DNA of 5,130 bases, from assembly GCA_031262565.1 (NCBI GenBank), contig JAISHL010000084.1, positions 1 to 5,130 of the forward strand. Direction: 5' to 3'. Positions 1 through 5,130 of the stretch are shown here, piece by piece. The position numbers and the translations under genes were made by a program. The stretch's first letter is position 1; each line of letters starts with the position of its first letter. The notes under the pieces are model-generated. The model was given only the letters and a program-made list of their open reading frames with translations, did no database searches and was not told the DNA's origin. Origin of the DNA: Candidatus Nomurabacteria bacterium (GTDB lineage Bacteria; Patescibacteriota; Saccharimonadia; Saccharimonadales; Saccharimonadaceae).

Positions 1-204
1 TTTAACGCTATTGACGGTTTTAATATCAACAATTTTAATAATTCGACTGACATTCAGTTTGCAAGAATGCAAAGTCGCGAAAAGGCTGCGGCTGGCGGAA
101 ATCAAACTTTAATCGGTATTATTGCAACACGAGAAGAAGATTATAAGAATGCAAGAGGACTTGCTAATACAGGAAGTAGTCAGACAGGAGGTAATCAACC
201 ATGA
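1..204 (+). CDS. C-terminal fragment of an unidentified protein
   Basis: Frame 1 is open from the window edge to a TGA at 202-204, giving the last 67 residues of a longer protein whose start lies outside. The visible part begins with an asparagine-rich stretch (INNFNNS), followed by a basic/polar helical-looking part (RMQSREKAAAGGNQ) and a Gly/Ser/Gln/Asn tail that looks disordered. It has no cysteine, membrane segment or motif I recognise. The reading frame is supported by its end: the stop overlaps the ATG of the next gene in an ATGA, and the Shine-Dalgarno of that gene lies within its last codons. The two genes are therefore probably co-transcribed and translationally coupled. The function is unknown, and the fragment is too short to assign a family. 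Confidence 0.7.
   Translation, partial: FNAIDGFNINNFNNSTDIQFARMQSREKAAAGGNQTLIGIIATREEDYKNARGLANTGSSQTGGNQP
186..191 (+). promoter_or_regulatory. Strong Shine-Dalgarno for the 760-residue gene
   Basis: A perfect AGGAGG sits nine bases before the ATG at 201 and inside the 3' end of the preceding gene. It fixes the start of the large gene and shows that this organism uses the standard anti-Shine-Dalgarno. This matters because the two divergent genes at 4220 and 4257 have no such site. Confidence 0.85.
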
Positions 205-2483
205 GTAATCAAAATTTTCCACCCACATCACAGGACAATCAAGAAACTGATTTTTTGCTTGACGTAGAAGACGATAGCCAACAAACGGACAATAAAAAAA
301 ATGATGTTGACTTGTCTTTAGAGGAAGATATCGCGCCAGTTGAATGGGAGCCAACATATGACGATTTTCCAGACAATCTAAAAGAGCTCATTGAACAGAT
401 TGAAGATAAAGACGAGCGCAAAGAAGCTATCCAAGATGATATTGACGCCGCAAAGGGACTGAATAGAATAGGATATGATGAAGATAAGATTTGGGAATTG
501 TTATACGAAGCGCGCCGACCGCGAACCGACGAGGAACGCGCCGAAGATGAAGAATGGAACGAGAAATTTAATAACCTACCGCCCGAAACCGATAAAGGCT
601 ATGAACGAAGTTTAGGCAATAAAGATATTAAGAAGTTTATTAATGGTGAGCCGATTGAGCTAACTATGCCTATCATCTTTCTTAATAACCACCCAGCCAA
701 TAATGGCAAAAAACGCACAAACATTTTGAGTTTACAGTGGGCGCGTGAAGGACGCTACGATTCTAATTTTCGATATGTCATACGAAGTTTGATGGGTAAA
801 ATCTCCGCCAGTGGCAGTAAAGCAGAAAAAATGACTGGCATCGAGTTTGCAAAATCACTCGTTCATTCGGGTATTCTGTATGGTGATTTTATGGGATACG
901 AAGAAGATGGGAAAACCCCTAAAATTGGAGGCTATCAATCCAGCGAAGCGCTAACTTTAGCTGCCGACGCTGGGAACATTTTAGGAAAAGGGAAAGATGC
1001 GAATATCTACGCGTCTGGCGCAGATAAATCGCTCGGACCGACTGGTGAAGCTATAAACCGCGGTTATATTGAGAAAAACATAGATAATGTCAGTGACGAA
1101 TTAAAACGACTGTTGTTTGGAACTAGCAAAACGCCTATAGGATATATTGAGCTTGACTCTGGTAAAAATAATGAGAAATTTATACCACCAAGCAAGCTTA
1201 AGTTCTTGCGCGAGAATGGTTTTTTTGAGACGGTTATTGATAGTAAAACTGGCGAAGAGCGTCTACAGACCGACGAGGAATTTATTAAAGCTAATAAGAT
1301 GCGAGGTATTGAATTTTATGAAGAAGATGAGAAAGATAGCAATGGCAAAATAATTCATTCTAAAGGCAGTATAAAAACTAAGTATACCGAGCTTAATGAG
1401 GATACTAAGGGAATAATTGACAGCATGTCGCAATGGCTGAGGACTATTGCAGCAGGTAAAGGTCGTGGCACAATTCAAGCCTTACAACAACAAGGTAAAG
1501 ACAAAATGACCATGGTTAATACAATTAAAGCATTTAGAGCGATTGATCATTCAACTAATGAAAAAGGAGAACGAGATAGCGCCATGGCAATGTTTCAGTT
1601 GGATGAAACTGCGATGAAAAAAATTAAAAGCCAGATTCTCTCGCTAAACAACCTTTATTATACTCCACCTATCAATGGTGAGATATTTGACGACAACGAA
1701 GGTAAAGATTTGGGTGCGGCAATGTATGATGTAGCCAAAGATTATGTTAATGAATATAATAATCCTAGCGAAAACACATTAAAAGAACGCGAAAAAGAAA
1801 TAGCAAAGAAAAAGGCGAAGCTCGAAAATGGAGAAATAAGTCAAAGCGAATATGAGGAGTATATAAAAAGTAATCCGCCAAAACTTGAATTAAAACTTGC
1901 GCACGAAATTGAAGATAGATATAGTAATGTTTCAAACGAACAGAGCTCGAAAACTCAAGAAAAGCTATTATCAGACGAGCAAGAGCGCGAGGCTTATCGC
2001 ATTAGACTAACAAGAGCAATGGGTGGCGACGCAATAAAACAAGCTGAGAATATGCTTTCTCGCGCTAACGTCAAGATAGATGCTATATATCGAGATAAAC
2101 AAAAAATAGATTCTCAAAAAGACGATGTTGAATATATGAAAAATTATAATCATTATCAACAAATTAAACAAGCATTCGGCGAACTGGCAGCTAAAGAAGT
2201 AGGCGACGTAAAGCAGGTTGAAATATATAGCAAAATGCACAGTGCAAAACTCTTGTTAGACAAAACAATTAAAGAATATCGCGATTTACCAAATAACAGC
2301 ACGCCAGAAGACAGAGCGGCGAAGCGATCTGAGATTGCTAATATAGCAAATCAAGTTAAGCAGTATAACGATCAGCTAGCGAAAATGATAAGTGTTAATT
2401 TGTTTGACATTAAAAATCCTATCTATCATGATCTATTTTTATACGATAATGAGACTGGCGAAGTTAAAGCGGTTAACGACTAG
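201..2483 (+). CDS. Large charged, cysteine-free protein of unknown function (760 aa)
   Basis: I do not recognise this protein. The start is secure: a perfect Shine-Dalgarno is correctly spaced and the ATG overlaps the stop of the upstream gene. Residues 1-60 are acidic and low in complexity, probably disordered. Residues 60-125 are charged and helical, rich in Glu, Asp, Lys and Arg. Residues 150-300 look like a folded core with hydrophobic strands (MPIIFLNN near 156-163) and Gly/Ala-rich turns (255-285). Residues 300-480 mix short strands and helices. Residues 525-730 are Lys/Glu/Gln-rich helices, possibly coiled coil. I see no signal peptide, membrane segment, Walker A motif or catalytic signature, so a cytoplasmic or structural role is the simplest reading. 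The protein contains no cysteine at all. Its codons differ from those of the right-hand genes: roughly 20 of about 65 isoleucines are ATA, and AGA arginine is common. This suggests accessory or transferred DNA. It probably forms an operon with the upstream fragment, so identifying the upstream genes would be the best clue to its role. Confidence 0.9.
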   Translation: MSNQNFPPTSQDNQETDFLLDVEDDSQQTDNKKNDVDLSLEEDIAPVEWEPTYDDFPDNLKELIEQIEDKDERKEAIQDDIDAAKGLNRIGYDEDKIWELLYEARRPRTDEERAEDEEWNEKFNNLPPETDKGYERSLGNKDIKKFINGEPIELTMPIIFLNNHPANNGKKRTNILSLQWAREGRYDSNFRYVIRSLMGKISASGSKAEKMTGIEFAKSLVHSGILYGDFMGYEEDGKTPKIGGYQSSEALTLAADAGNILGKGKDANIYASGADKSLGPTGEAINRGYIEKNIDNVSDELKRLLFGTSKTPIGYIELDSGKNNEKFIPPSKLKFLRENGFFETVIDSKTGEERLQTDEEFIKANKMRGIEFYEEDEKDSNGKIIHSKGSIKTKYTELNEDTKGIIDSMSQWLRTIAAGKGRGTIQALQQQGKDKMTMVNTIKAFRAIDHSTNEKGERDSAMAMFQLDETAMKKIKSQILSLNNLYYTPPINGEIFDDNEGKDLGAAMYDVAKDYVNEYNNPSENTLKEREKEIAKKKAKLENGEISQSEYEEYIKSNPPKLELKLAHEIEDRYSNVSNEQSSKTQEKLLSDEQEREAYRIRLTRAMGGDAIKQAENMLSRANVKIDAIYRDKQKIDSQKDDVEYMKNYNHYQQIKQAFGELAAKEVGDVKQVEIYSKMHSAKLLLDKTIKEYRDLPNNSTPEDRAAKRSEIANIANQVKQYNDQLAKMISVNLFDIKNPIYHDLFLYDNETGEVKAVND

Positions 2484-2821
2484 GATTACCGTTAATAATT
2501 AGTAAAACCCAGAATCAGTCATATACTATTCGCGCCAAATCCAAATAAATCGCTATTTTTTGAATTTGACCCCAAAAAAACACGCCCAAAATTGGGGAAT
2601 CGACAGAGTATAAAGCTCTATATTTAACGCGATTTGCTTATTTTGGTGAATACAACTCACCGTAGTTGACTTATTTTGGTAAGTGTAACTGACTGAAATC
2701 TGCCTATTTGAGTCAGTCATGTTGACTGTAATTGACAAATTTGCGTCAGTTTAAGATAGCCGATTCTGAAAACAAACCCAGACCGACAAAATTATATAAA
2801 CTCCGCAATCTCTTCAGCTTC
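2484..2821. other. Noncoding gap between convergent genes
   Basis: This 338-base stretch separates the stop of the 760-residue gene from the stop of the GtrA-family gene on the other strand. It is AT-rich and I see no credible gene in it. Its main content is the 33-bp tandem repeat at 2637-2755. Neither converging unit has a textbook terminator here. The nearest candidate is on the minus strand: CCCA at 2592-2595 pairs with TGGG at 2585-2588 (a four-base-pair stem), followed three or four bases later by seven T residues (plus-strand A run 2574-2580). It is weak and more than 200 bases past the GtrA stop. An A/T-only hairpin near 2543-2558 (AAATA...TATTT) is weaker still. Confidence 0.7.
2637..2755. 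repeat. Diverged 33-bp tandem repeat, about 3.5 units
   Basis: Units start at 2637, 2670, 2703 and 2736, exactly 33 bases apart. Units 1 and 2 share their first 11 bases (CTTATTTTGGT). Units 2 and 3, and units 1 and 3, each match at about 20 of 33 positions. The fourth unit is recognisable only over its first 15 bases. Unit 1 can form a hairpin with stem GGTGA/TCACC and a seven-base loop (2645-2661). Unit 3 can form one at the identical register with stem AGTCA/TGACT (2711-2727). Unit 2 keeps a damaged version and unit 4 has lost it. The function is unknown. It could be an old minisatellite, iteron-like protein-binding repeats, or a structured 3' end for one of the converging transcripts. Confidence 0.7.
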
Positions 2822-3244
2822 TTATTTCTTCCGAAACACAATCTTGCGGTAAGTTACATAATTCCAGATCAGCGACGGCACGCTGGCGATAAGTTTGAGC
2901 GCGTTGCGATAAATCCAATCGGGCAATCCAAACGTCGGGACGATATTACCGAGTAACCAAATTACGCCATTTTGAATTATCCAGATGCCGATGATCGTGA
3001 AGATGAAAAATAAAGCCACTTCGCGTTTATAATTTTTGCCTTTGGCGCGAAAAGTCCACTTTTTGTTCAGCAGAAAACTCGACACCATACTAATGCCAGT
3101 GGAGATCGTATTTGCGACGAGTTGTGGCAATCCAATCATCATTAAAGCATTCATGATTCCAAAATCTAGCGCCGTGTTAAATCCGCCGACCAGCACAAAA
3201 CGCACGCGACTATCGCTCATCAAGTTTTTTGGCAACCGCGCCAT
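2822..3244 (-). CDS. gtrA: GtrA-family membrane protein (putative lipid-linked sugar flippase or partner)
   Basis: This 140-residue protein has the length and pattern of the GtrA-like family (Pfam GtrA). The first helix carries the signature RFVLVGGFNTALDF (residues 15-28). Four membrane segments lie at about 16-38, 42-60, 76-98 and 115-133, and the typical NKKWTF motif follows the second helix (60-65). GtrA proteins are thought to flip or help position polyprenyl-phosphate-linked sugars across the cytoplasmic membrane for O-antigen, teichoic acid or arabinogalactan decoration. Here the gene lies directly downstream of a GtrB-like glycosyltransferase, the usual partner. The ATG at 3244 is supported by AAGGAG four bases upstream, so the gene overlaps the glycosyltransferase by 35 bases; an alternative ATG at 3220 lacks comparable support. 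The usual third component, a membrane transferase that moves the sugar to its acceptor, is not in the window. The family call is confident; the substrate is unknown. Confidence 0.92.
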   Translation of the reverse strand: MARLPKNLMSDSRVRFVLVGGFNTALDFGIMNALMMIGLPQLVANTISTGISMVSSFLLNKKWTFRAKGKNYKREVALFFIFTIIGIWIIQNGVIWLLGNIVPTFGLPDWIYRNALKLIASVPSLIWNYVTYRKIVFRKK

Positions 3245-4220
3245 TATTCTCCTTGATTATCGCTTTTGGTTGAGCATTTTTTGACAATTTTGCGCGATGA
3301 AAATGCTCGACCAAATACAACGGACGCTGCTTGCTCTCGTTAAAAATTCGCCCGATATATTCGCCAATAATTCCCAGCGAAACCAGTTGTATTCCGCCCA
3401 AAAACAGCGTAATCGAAAGCAGAGTAGAATAGCCCTGACTGCGCGGTACGCCCGCCAAATATTGAAAAATCACGATCACAATGTAAATAAATGCCGCGAA
3501 CGCGATGATCATACCAACGATCGTAGCGAGTCGTAGCGGGGCAGTCGTAAACGAAGTTATGCCGTCAATCGCCAGATGCAGACGCGACATAAAGCGGAAT
3601 TTTGACTGTCCAGCGGCGCGTTTTTGTTGCTCAAATTCGATCTCTTTTTTCTTAAATCCAATCCAGCTGAACAGAGCTTTGTTCTGGCGATCAGTTTCGC
3701 GAAGTTTGCGTAATTCCAAAATCGCCCGACGCGAGAATAGCCGAAAATCGCCCGTGTCAATCTGAATTTCGATGCGCGTCATTGATTGAACTGTGCGGTA
3801 ATACAGCCACGACGTGAATCGCACAAATCGACTTTCACCCTTGCGCCGACCTTTGCGGCGCGCGTAAACGTCATCAAAACCTTTCTCCCACCACTTAATC
3901 ATATCTGGAATCAACTCTGGCGGTTCTTGCCCATCGGCATCCATAATCACAACCGCGTCGCCGTCCGCATGATCAATTCCAGCCGCCACGGCAATTTCCT
4001 TGCCGAAGTTTCGCGAAAAATTTAGGTATGAAATGCGCGAATTTTGCTCAGATTCTCTCTGTAAAAGCGTCAAGGTTTTATCTTTTGATCCGTCGTTCAC
4101 AAATAAAAATTCAAAGTTGTATTTTGGATTATTTCGCGCCAACATATTCAATCGTTTGAACATATATATTAACGATTTTTCCTCATTATACGCTGGAATA
4201 ACCACGGTTATCAGTTTCAT
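3210..4220 (-). CDS. GT2 polyprenyl-phosphate glycosyltransferase, DPM1/GtrB/ArnC-like
   Basis: This 336-residue protein is an inverting family 2 glycosyltransferase with a GT-A fold. Visible motifs in order are TVVIPAYNEE (5-14) for nucleotide-sugar binding, NDGSKDKT (42-49), the metal-binding DADGQEPPE (94-102, a variant of the DADLQDPPE found in many relatives), TGDFRLFSRRA (157-167), and RAAGQSKF (201-208), which matches the basic R-x-x-G-x-S-K-F loop near the lipid phosphate. Two C-terminal membrane helices (about 232-254 and 267-289) and the tail GEYIGRIFNESKQRPLY are typical of the GtrB/CsbB/ArnC group. The family transfers a sugar from UDP- or GDP-sugar to undecaprenyl phosphate on the cytoplasmic face. 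The downstream overlapping GtrA gene supports a GtrB-like role. The sugar cannot be read from sequence, so I give no symbol. The ATG at 4220 begins seven bases after an extended -10 (TGCTATAAT) with no Shine-Dalgarno, so the message is probably leaderless. There are no cysteines, and the length is normal for the family. Confidence 0.93.
   Translation of the reverse strand: MKLITVVIPAYNEEKSLIYMFKRLNMLARNNPKYNFEFLFVNDGSKDKTLTLLQRESEQNSRISYLNFSRNFGKEIAVAAGIDHADGDAVVIMDADGQEPPELIPDMIKWWEKGFDDVYARRKGRRKGESRFVRFTSWLYYRTVQSMTRIEIQIDTGDFRLFSRRAILELRKLRETDRQNKALFSWIGFKKKEIEFEQQKRAAGQSKFRFMSRLHLAIDGITSFTTAPLRLATIVGMIIAFAAFIYIVIVIFQYLAGVPRSQGYSTLLSITLFLGGIQLVSLGIIGEYIGRIFNESKQRPLYLVEHFHRAKLSKNAQPKAIIKENNGAVAKKLDER
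3249..3254 (-). promoter_or_regulatory. Shine-Dalgarno of the GtrA-family gene, inside the glycosyltransferase gene
   Basis: On the minus strand AAGGAG lies four bases before the ATG ending at 3244, within the last codons of the upstream glycosyltransferase gene. It decides in favour of the longer 140-residue start over the internal ATG nine codons in. Confidence 0.7.
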
Positions 4221-4227
4221 GTAAACT

Positions 4228-4236
4228 ATTATAGCA
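4228..4236 (-). promoter_or_regulatory. Extended -10 promoter driving the glycosyltransferase-GtrA operon
   Basis: On the minus strand the bases read TGCTATAAT, a consensus extended -10 element. No good -35 is visible at the usual distance, which fits an extended -10 promoter. Only seven bases (AGTTTAC) separate it from the glycosyltransferase ATG, so transcription should begin at or within a base or two of the start codon and give a leaderless message. Confidence 0.75.
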
Positions 4237-4241
4237 AAAAA

Positions 4242-4250
4242 TGTTACAAT
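4242..4250 (+). promoter_or_regulatory. Extended -10 promoter driving the exported-protein operon
   Basis: TGTTACAAT is an extended -10 with a single change from TATAAT. Six bases (GTTTAC) separate it from the ATG at 4257. There is no room for a Shine-Dalgarno, so a leaderless transcript is predicted. It lies back to back with the leftward promoter, only 11 bases between the two hexamers, so polymerase probably cannot occupy both at once. Confidence 0.72.
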
Positions 4251-4256
4251 GTTTAC

Positions 4257-4754
4257 ATGAAGAAATTTGGCGTTTTTTTGGCGATTATTTTGACCGTTTC
4301 AGCGACGGCGGTTTCGAGTGTCGTCGCCATGCCAGATATGAATATCGTTACGGCAAATTGTCAGGCGACACAATCGACTTTGCAGCGTCTTGCAAAAGTT
4401 GATGTTAGCGCGCGTTTGAATCGTGGTGGCGATTATGACAAACTTTTGAAACTGATGTTCGCCATGAACGCACGCTTGGCGACCAACCATATTGCCGCAC
4501 CAAAATTGAGCGAGATTACCGAGCGTTATGAAAAATCTATCGCCGAATTTAGGCGTGATTATGATGTTTACGACGAAGATTTGTCTTATTTGTCAAAGAT
4601 TATCTCTTGCTCAACGAAGCCGTCGGAATTTTATAGTTCGCTTGAAAAAACTCGATTTTCGCGCGCGATTTTGCATAATGATGTAGTTGAGCTGGATCAA
4701 TTGACTGATGAGTATACGACTTTTCTTAACGAAACCGTGGAGAATATTTTATGA
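4257..4754 (+). CDS. Exported helical protein of unknown function (165 aa)
   Basis: The N-terminus is a clear signal peptide: basic MKK, a hydrophobic stretch at 5-23, then SVVA before Met25, giving a likely signal peptidase I cut after Ala24. No lipobox cysteine is present at the cut. The mature part (about 140 residues) looks mostly helical and charged, with no further membrane segment. It has exactly two cysteines, C35 and C118, which could form a disulfide outside the membrane. I do not recognise the family. The ATG follows an extended -10 by six bases, so the message is probably leaderless. The stop overlaps the next gene's start in an ATGA, placing it first in an operon with a membrane protein. 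All ten isoleucines use ATT or ATC, unlike the large left-hand gene. An envelope role is inferred only from export and from the shared divergent control region with the glycosyltransferase. Confidence 0.88.
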   Translation: MKKFGVFLAIILTVSATAVSSVVAMPDMNIVTANCQATQSTLQRLAKVDVSARLNRGGDYDKLLKLMFAMNARLATNHIAAPKLSEITERYEKSIAEFRRDYDVYDEDLSYLSKIISCSTKPSEFYSSLEKTRFSRAILHNDVVELDQLTDEYTTFLNETVENIL

Positions 4755-5116
4755 ACCGCGTCATAGAATGGAGAAAAGAACACCGATTGTCGGTATTTGT
4801 AATTATTGTTCTCGCGATAACTTTTATTATGACGGCGACAAGTTTGTGGATTTATCGCAACAGCGGCGCGTATCGTTTTGATTTGTCGCGCCCTGGCTAT
4901 GAAGATGTGCGTGGCGATATTCAAAACGACGTAGAAGAAGTGCCTTTTTCGACGAGCGGAGCGGTTGACGAGGCGACGATTCGCGATTTTCAAGATCGCT
5001 ATAATAAAATTACCGACCGCCTCGACAAGATGAATGATTTTAATCAAGACGCATTGACTGACGAAAATTTGGGTTTTTCAGAAGATGAGAACGGTGCAAG
5101 TGAAGGGGAGCTATGA
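4751..5116 (+). CDS. Single-pass membrane protein with acidic exported domain (121 aa), function unknown
   Basis: A basic N-terminus (MNRVIEWRKEHR) precedes one membrane helix at about residues 13-35. The positive-inside rule puts the C-terminal 85 residues outside the cytoplasm. That part has a conserved-looking segment just after the membrane (YRFDLSRPGYEDVR, 41-54), a helix around 73-95 rich in charged residues, and a strongly acidic, probably disordered tail. There are no cysteines and no enzyme motif. I do not recognise the family. The start overlaps the preceding stop as ATGA, with a modest GGAG eight or nine bases upstream, so translation is likely coupled to the exported protein before it. 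The two proteins may act at the same site in the envelope; that is inference from gene order. The stop again overlaps the next ATG. Confidence 0.87.
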   Translation: MNRVIEWRKEHRLSVFVIIVLAITFIMTATSLWIYRNSGAYRFDLSRPGYEDVRGDIQNDVEEVPFSTSGAVDEATIRDFQDRYNKITDRLDKMNDFNQDALTDENLGFSEDENGASEGEL

Positions 5117-5130
5117 AAAACTTTGACGAA
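5113..5130 (+). CDS. Start of a third operon gene (truncated by window edge)
   Basis: An ATG at 5113 overlaps the preceding TGA as ATGA and is preceded by a purine-rich AAGGGGAG (5103-5110) that can serve as Shine-Dalgarno. Only six codons (MKNFDE) are visible, so nothing can be said about function. The same junction type as at 4751 makes it likely to be the third member of the operon. Confidence 0.6.

Larger units (their letters stand above)
4216..4261. repeat. 11-bp perfect inverted repeat spanning both divergent start codons
   Basis: TTCATGTAAAC (4216-4226) is the exact reverse complement of GTTTACATGAA (4251-4261), with a 24-base spacer holding the two -10 elements. Each arm covers the predicted transcription start and the ATG of one gene. 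It could be a binding site for a shared regulator. Alternatively, two leaderless start regions may simply share the same preferred initiation sequence. Confidence 0.8.

Noticed and set aside
1147..1353. Short plus-strand frame inside the 760-residue gene
   Set aside because: It lies wholly inside a longer, well-supported frame with a strong start. It has no Shine-Dalgarno and no recognisable product.
1449..1472. Possible nucleotide-binding loop (AAGKGRGT) in the 760-residue protein
   Set aside because: It does not fit the Walker A spacing GxxxxGK[ST], and no Walker B or other NTPase motifs are placed around it.
2471..2500. Repeated CGGTTAACGA / CCGTTAATAA around the stop of the large gene, considered as a duplication or attachment site
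   Set aside because: It is short and imperfect, and there is no matching copy elsewhere in the window and no integrase. Most likely chance in AT-rich sequence.
2570..2600. Minus-strand intrinsic terminator for the glycosyltransferase-GtrA operon
   Set aside because: The stem is only four base pairs (CCCA/TGGG), the T run is separated from it by several bases, and it lies over 200 bases past the stop. Too weak to call as a terminator.
2553..2738. Minus-strand open frame across the tandem repeat, with an 11-residue periodicity (for example SVSYTYQNKST / TVSCIHQNKQI)
   Set aside because: The periodicity follows automatically from a 33-base repeat. The frame has a TTG start without a Shine-Dalgarno, and its 3' part loses the pattern. 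A decayed repeat protein cannot be excluded but is not supported.
2637..2755. CRISPR array
   Set aside because: The units are contiguous with no unique spacers, are diverged from each other, and no cas gene is nearby.
3036..4224. Several plus-strand open frames opposite the glycosyltransferase and GtrA-family genes
   Set aside because: They are antisense shadows of well-recognised proteins with conserved motifs. They have no family resemblance and no convincing ribosome binding sites.

Overview
The window looks like a low-to-mid GC bacterial genome with densely packed genes. The Candidate Phyla Radiation, and Saccharibacteria (TM7) in particular, is my best guess. This is inference: it rests on small orphan secreted and membrane proteins, a GtrB/GtrA-type pair, leaderless-looking divergent starts and recurrent ATGA overlaps. 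UGA is used as a true stop at three ATGA junctions. That argues against the CPR lineages that read UGA as glycine (Gracilibacteria, SR1/Absconditabacteria). A Firmicutes-like or other CPR origin cannot be excluded from sequence alone.

Layout. (1) 1-204 is the C-terminal end of a plus-strand gene that overlaps the next start by four bases. (2) 201-2483 encodes a 760-residue, highly charged, cysteine-free protein with no membrane segment and no domain I recognise; it has a perfect Shine-Dalgarno. (3) 2484-2821 is a 338-base gap between convergent genes. It carries a diverged 33-bp tandem repeat of about 3.5 units, two of which can form the same hairpin with paired base changes. (4) 2822-4220, minus strand, is a two-gene operon: a DPM1/GtrB-like polyprenyl-phosphate glycosyltransferase, then a GtrA-family membrane protein whose start lies inside the glycosyltransferase gene. 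(5) 4221-4256 is a 36-base divergent promoter region with two back-to-back extended -10 elements and an 11-bp inverted repeat containing both start codons, so both messages are probably leaderless. (6) 4257 to the window end is a plus-strand operon: a 165-residue exported protein, a 121-residue single-pass membrane protein and the first six codons of a third gene, all joined by ATGA overlaps.

Working together: the minus-strand pair probably makes and flips (or positions) an undecaprenyl-phosphate-linked sugar for cell-surface glycosylation. The plus-strand operon makes unknown envelope proteins and shares its control region with that pair. The large left-hand gene belongs to a separate unit with different codon use (many ATA and AGA codons) and may be accessory DNA. 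I found no tRNA, rRNA, insertion sequence or CRISPR array.
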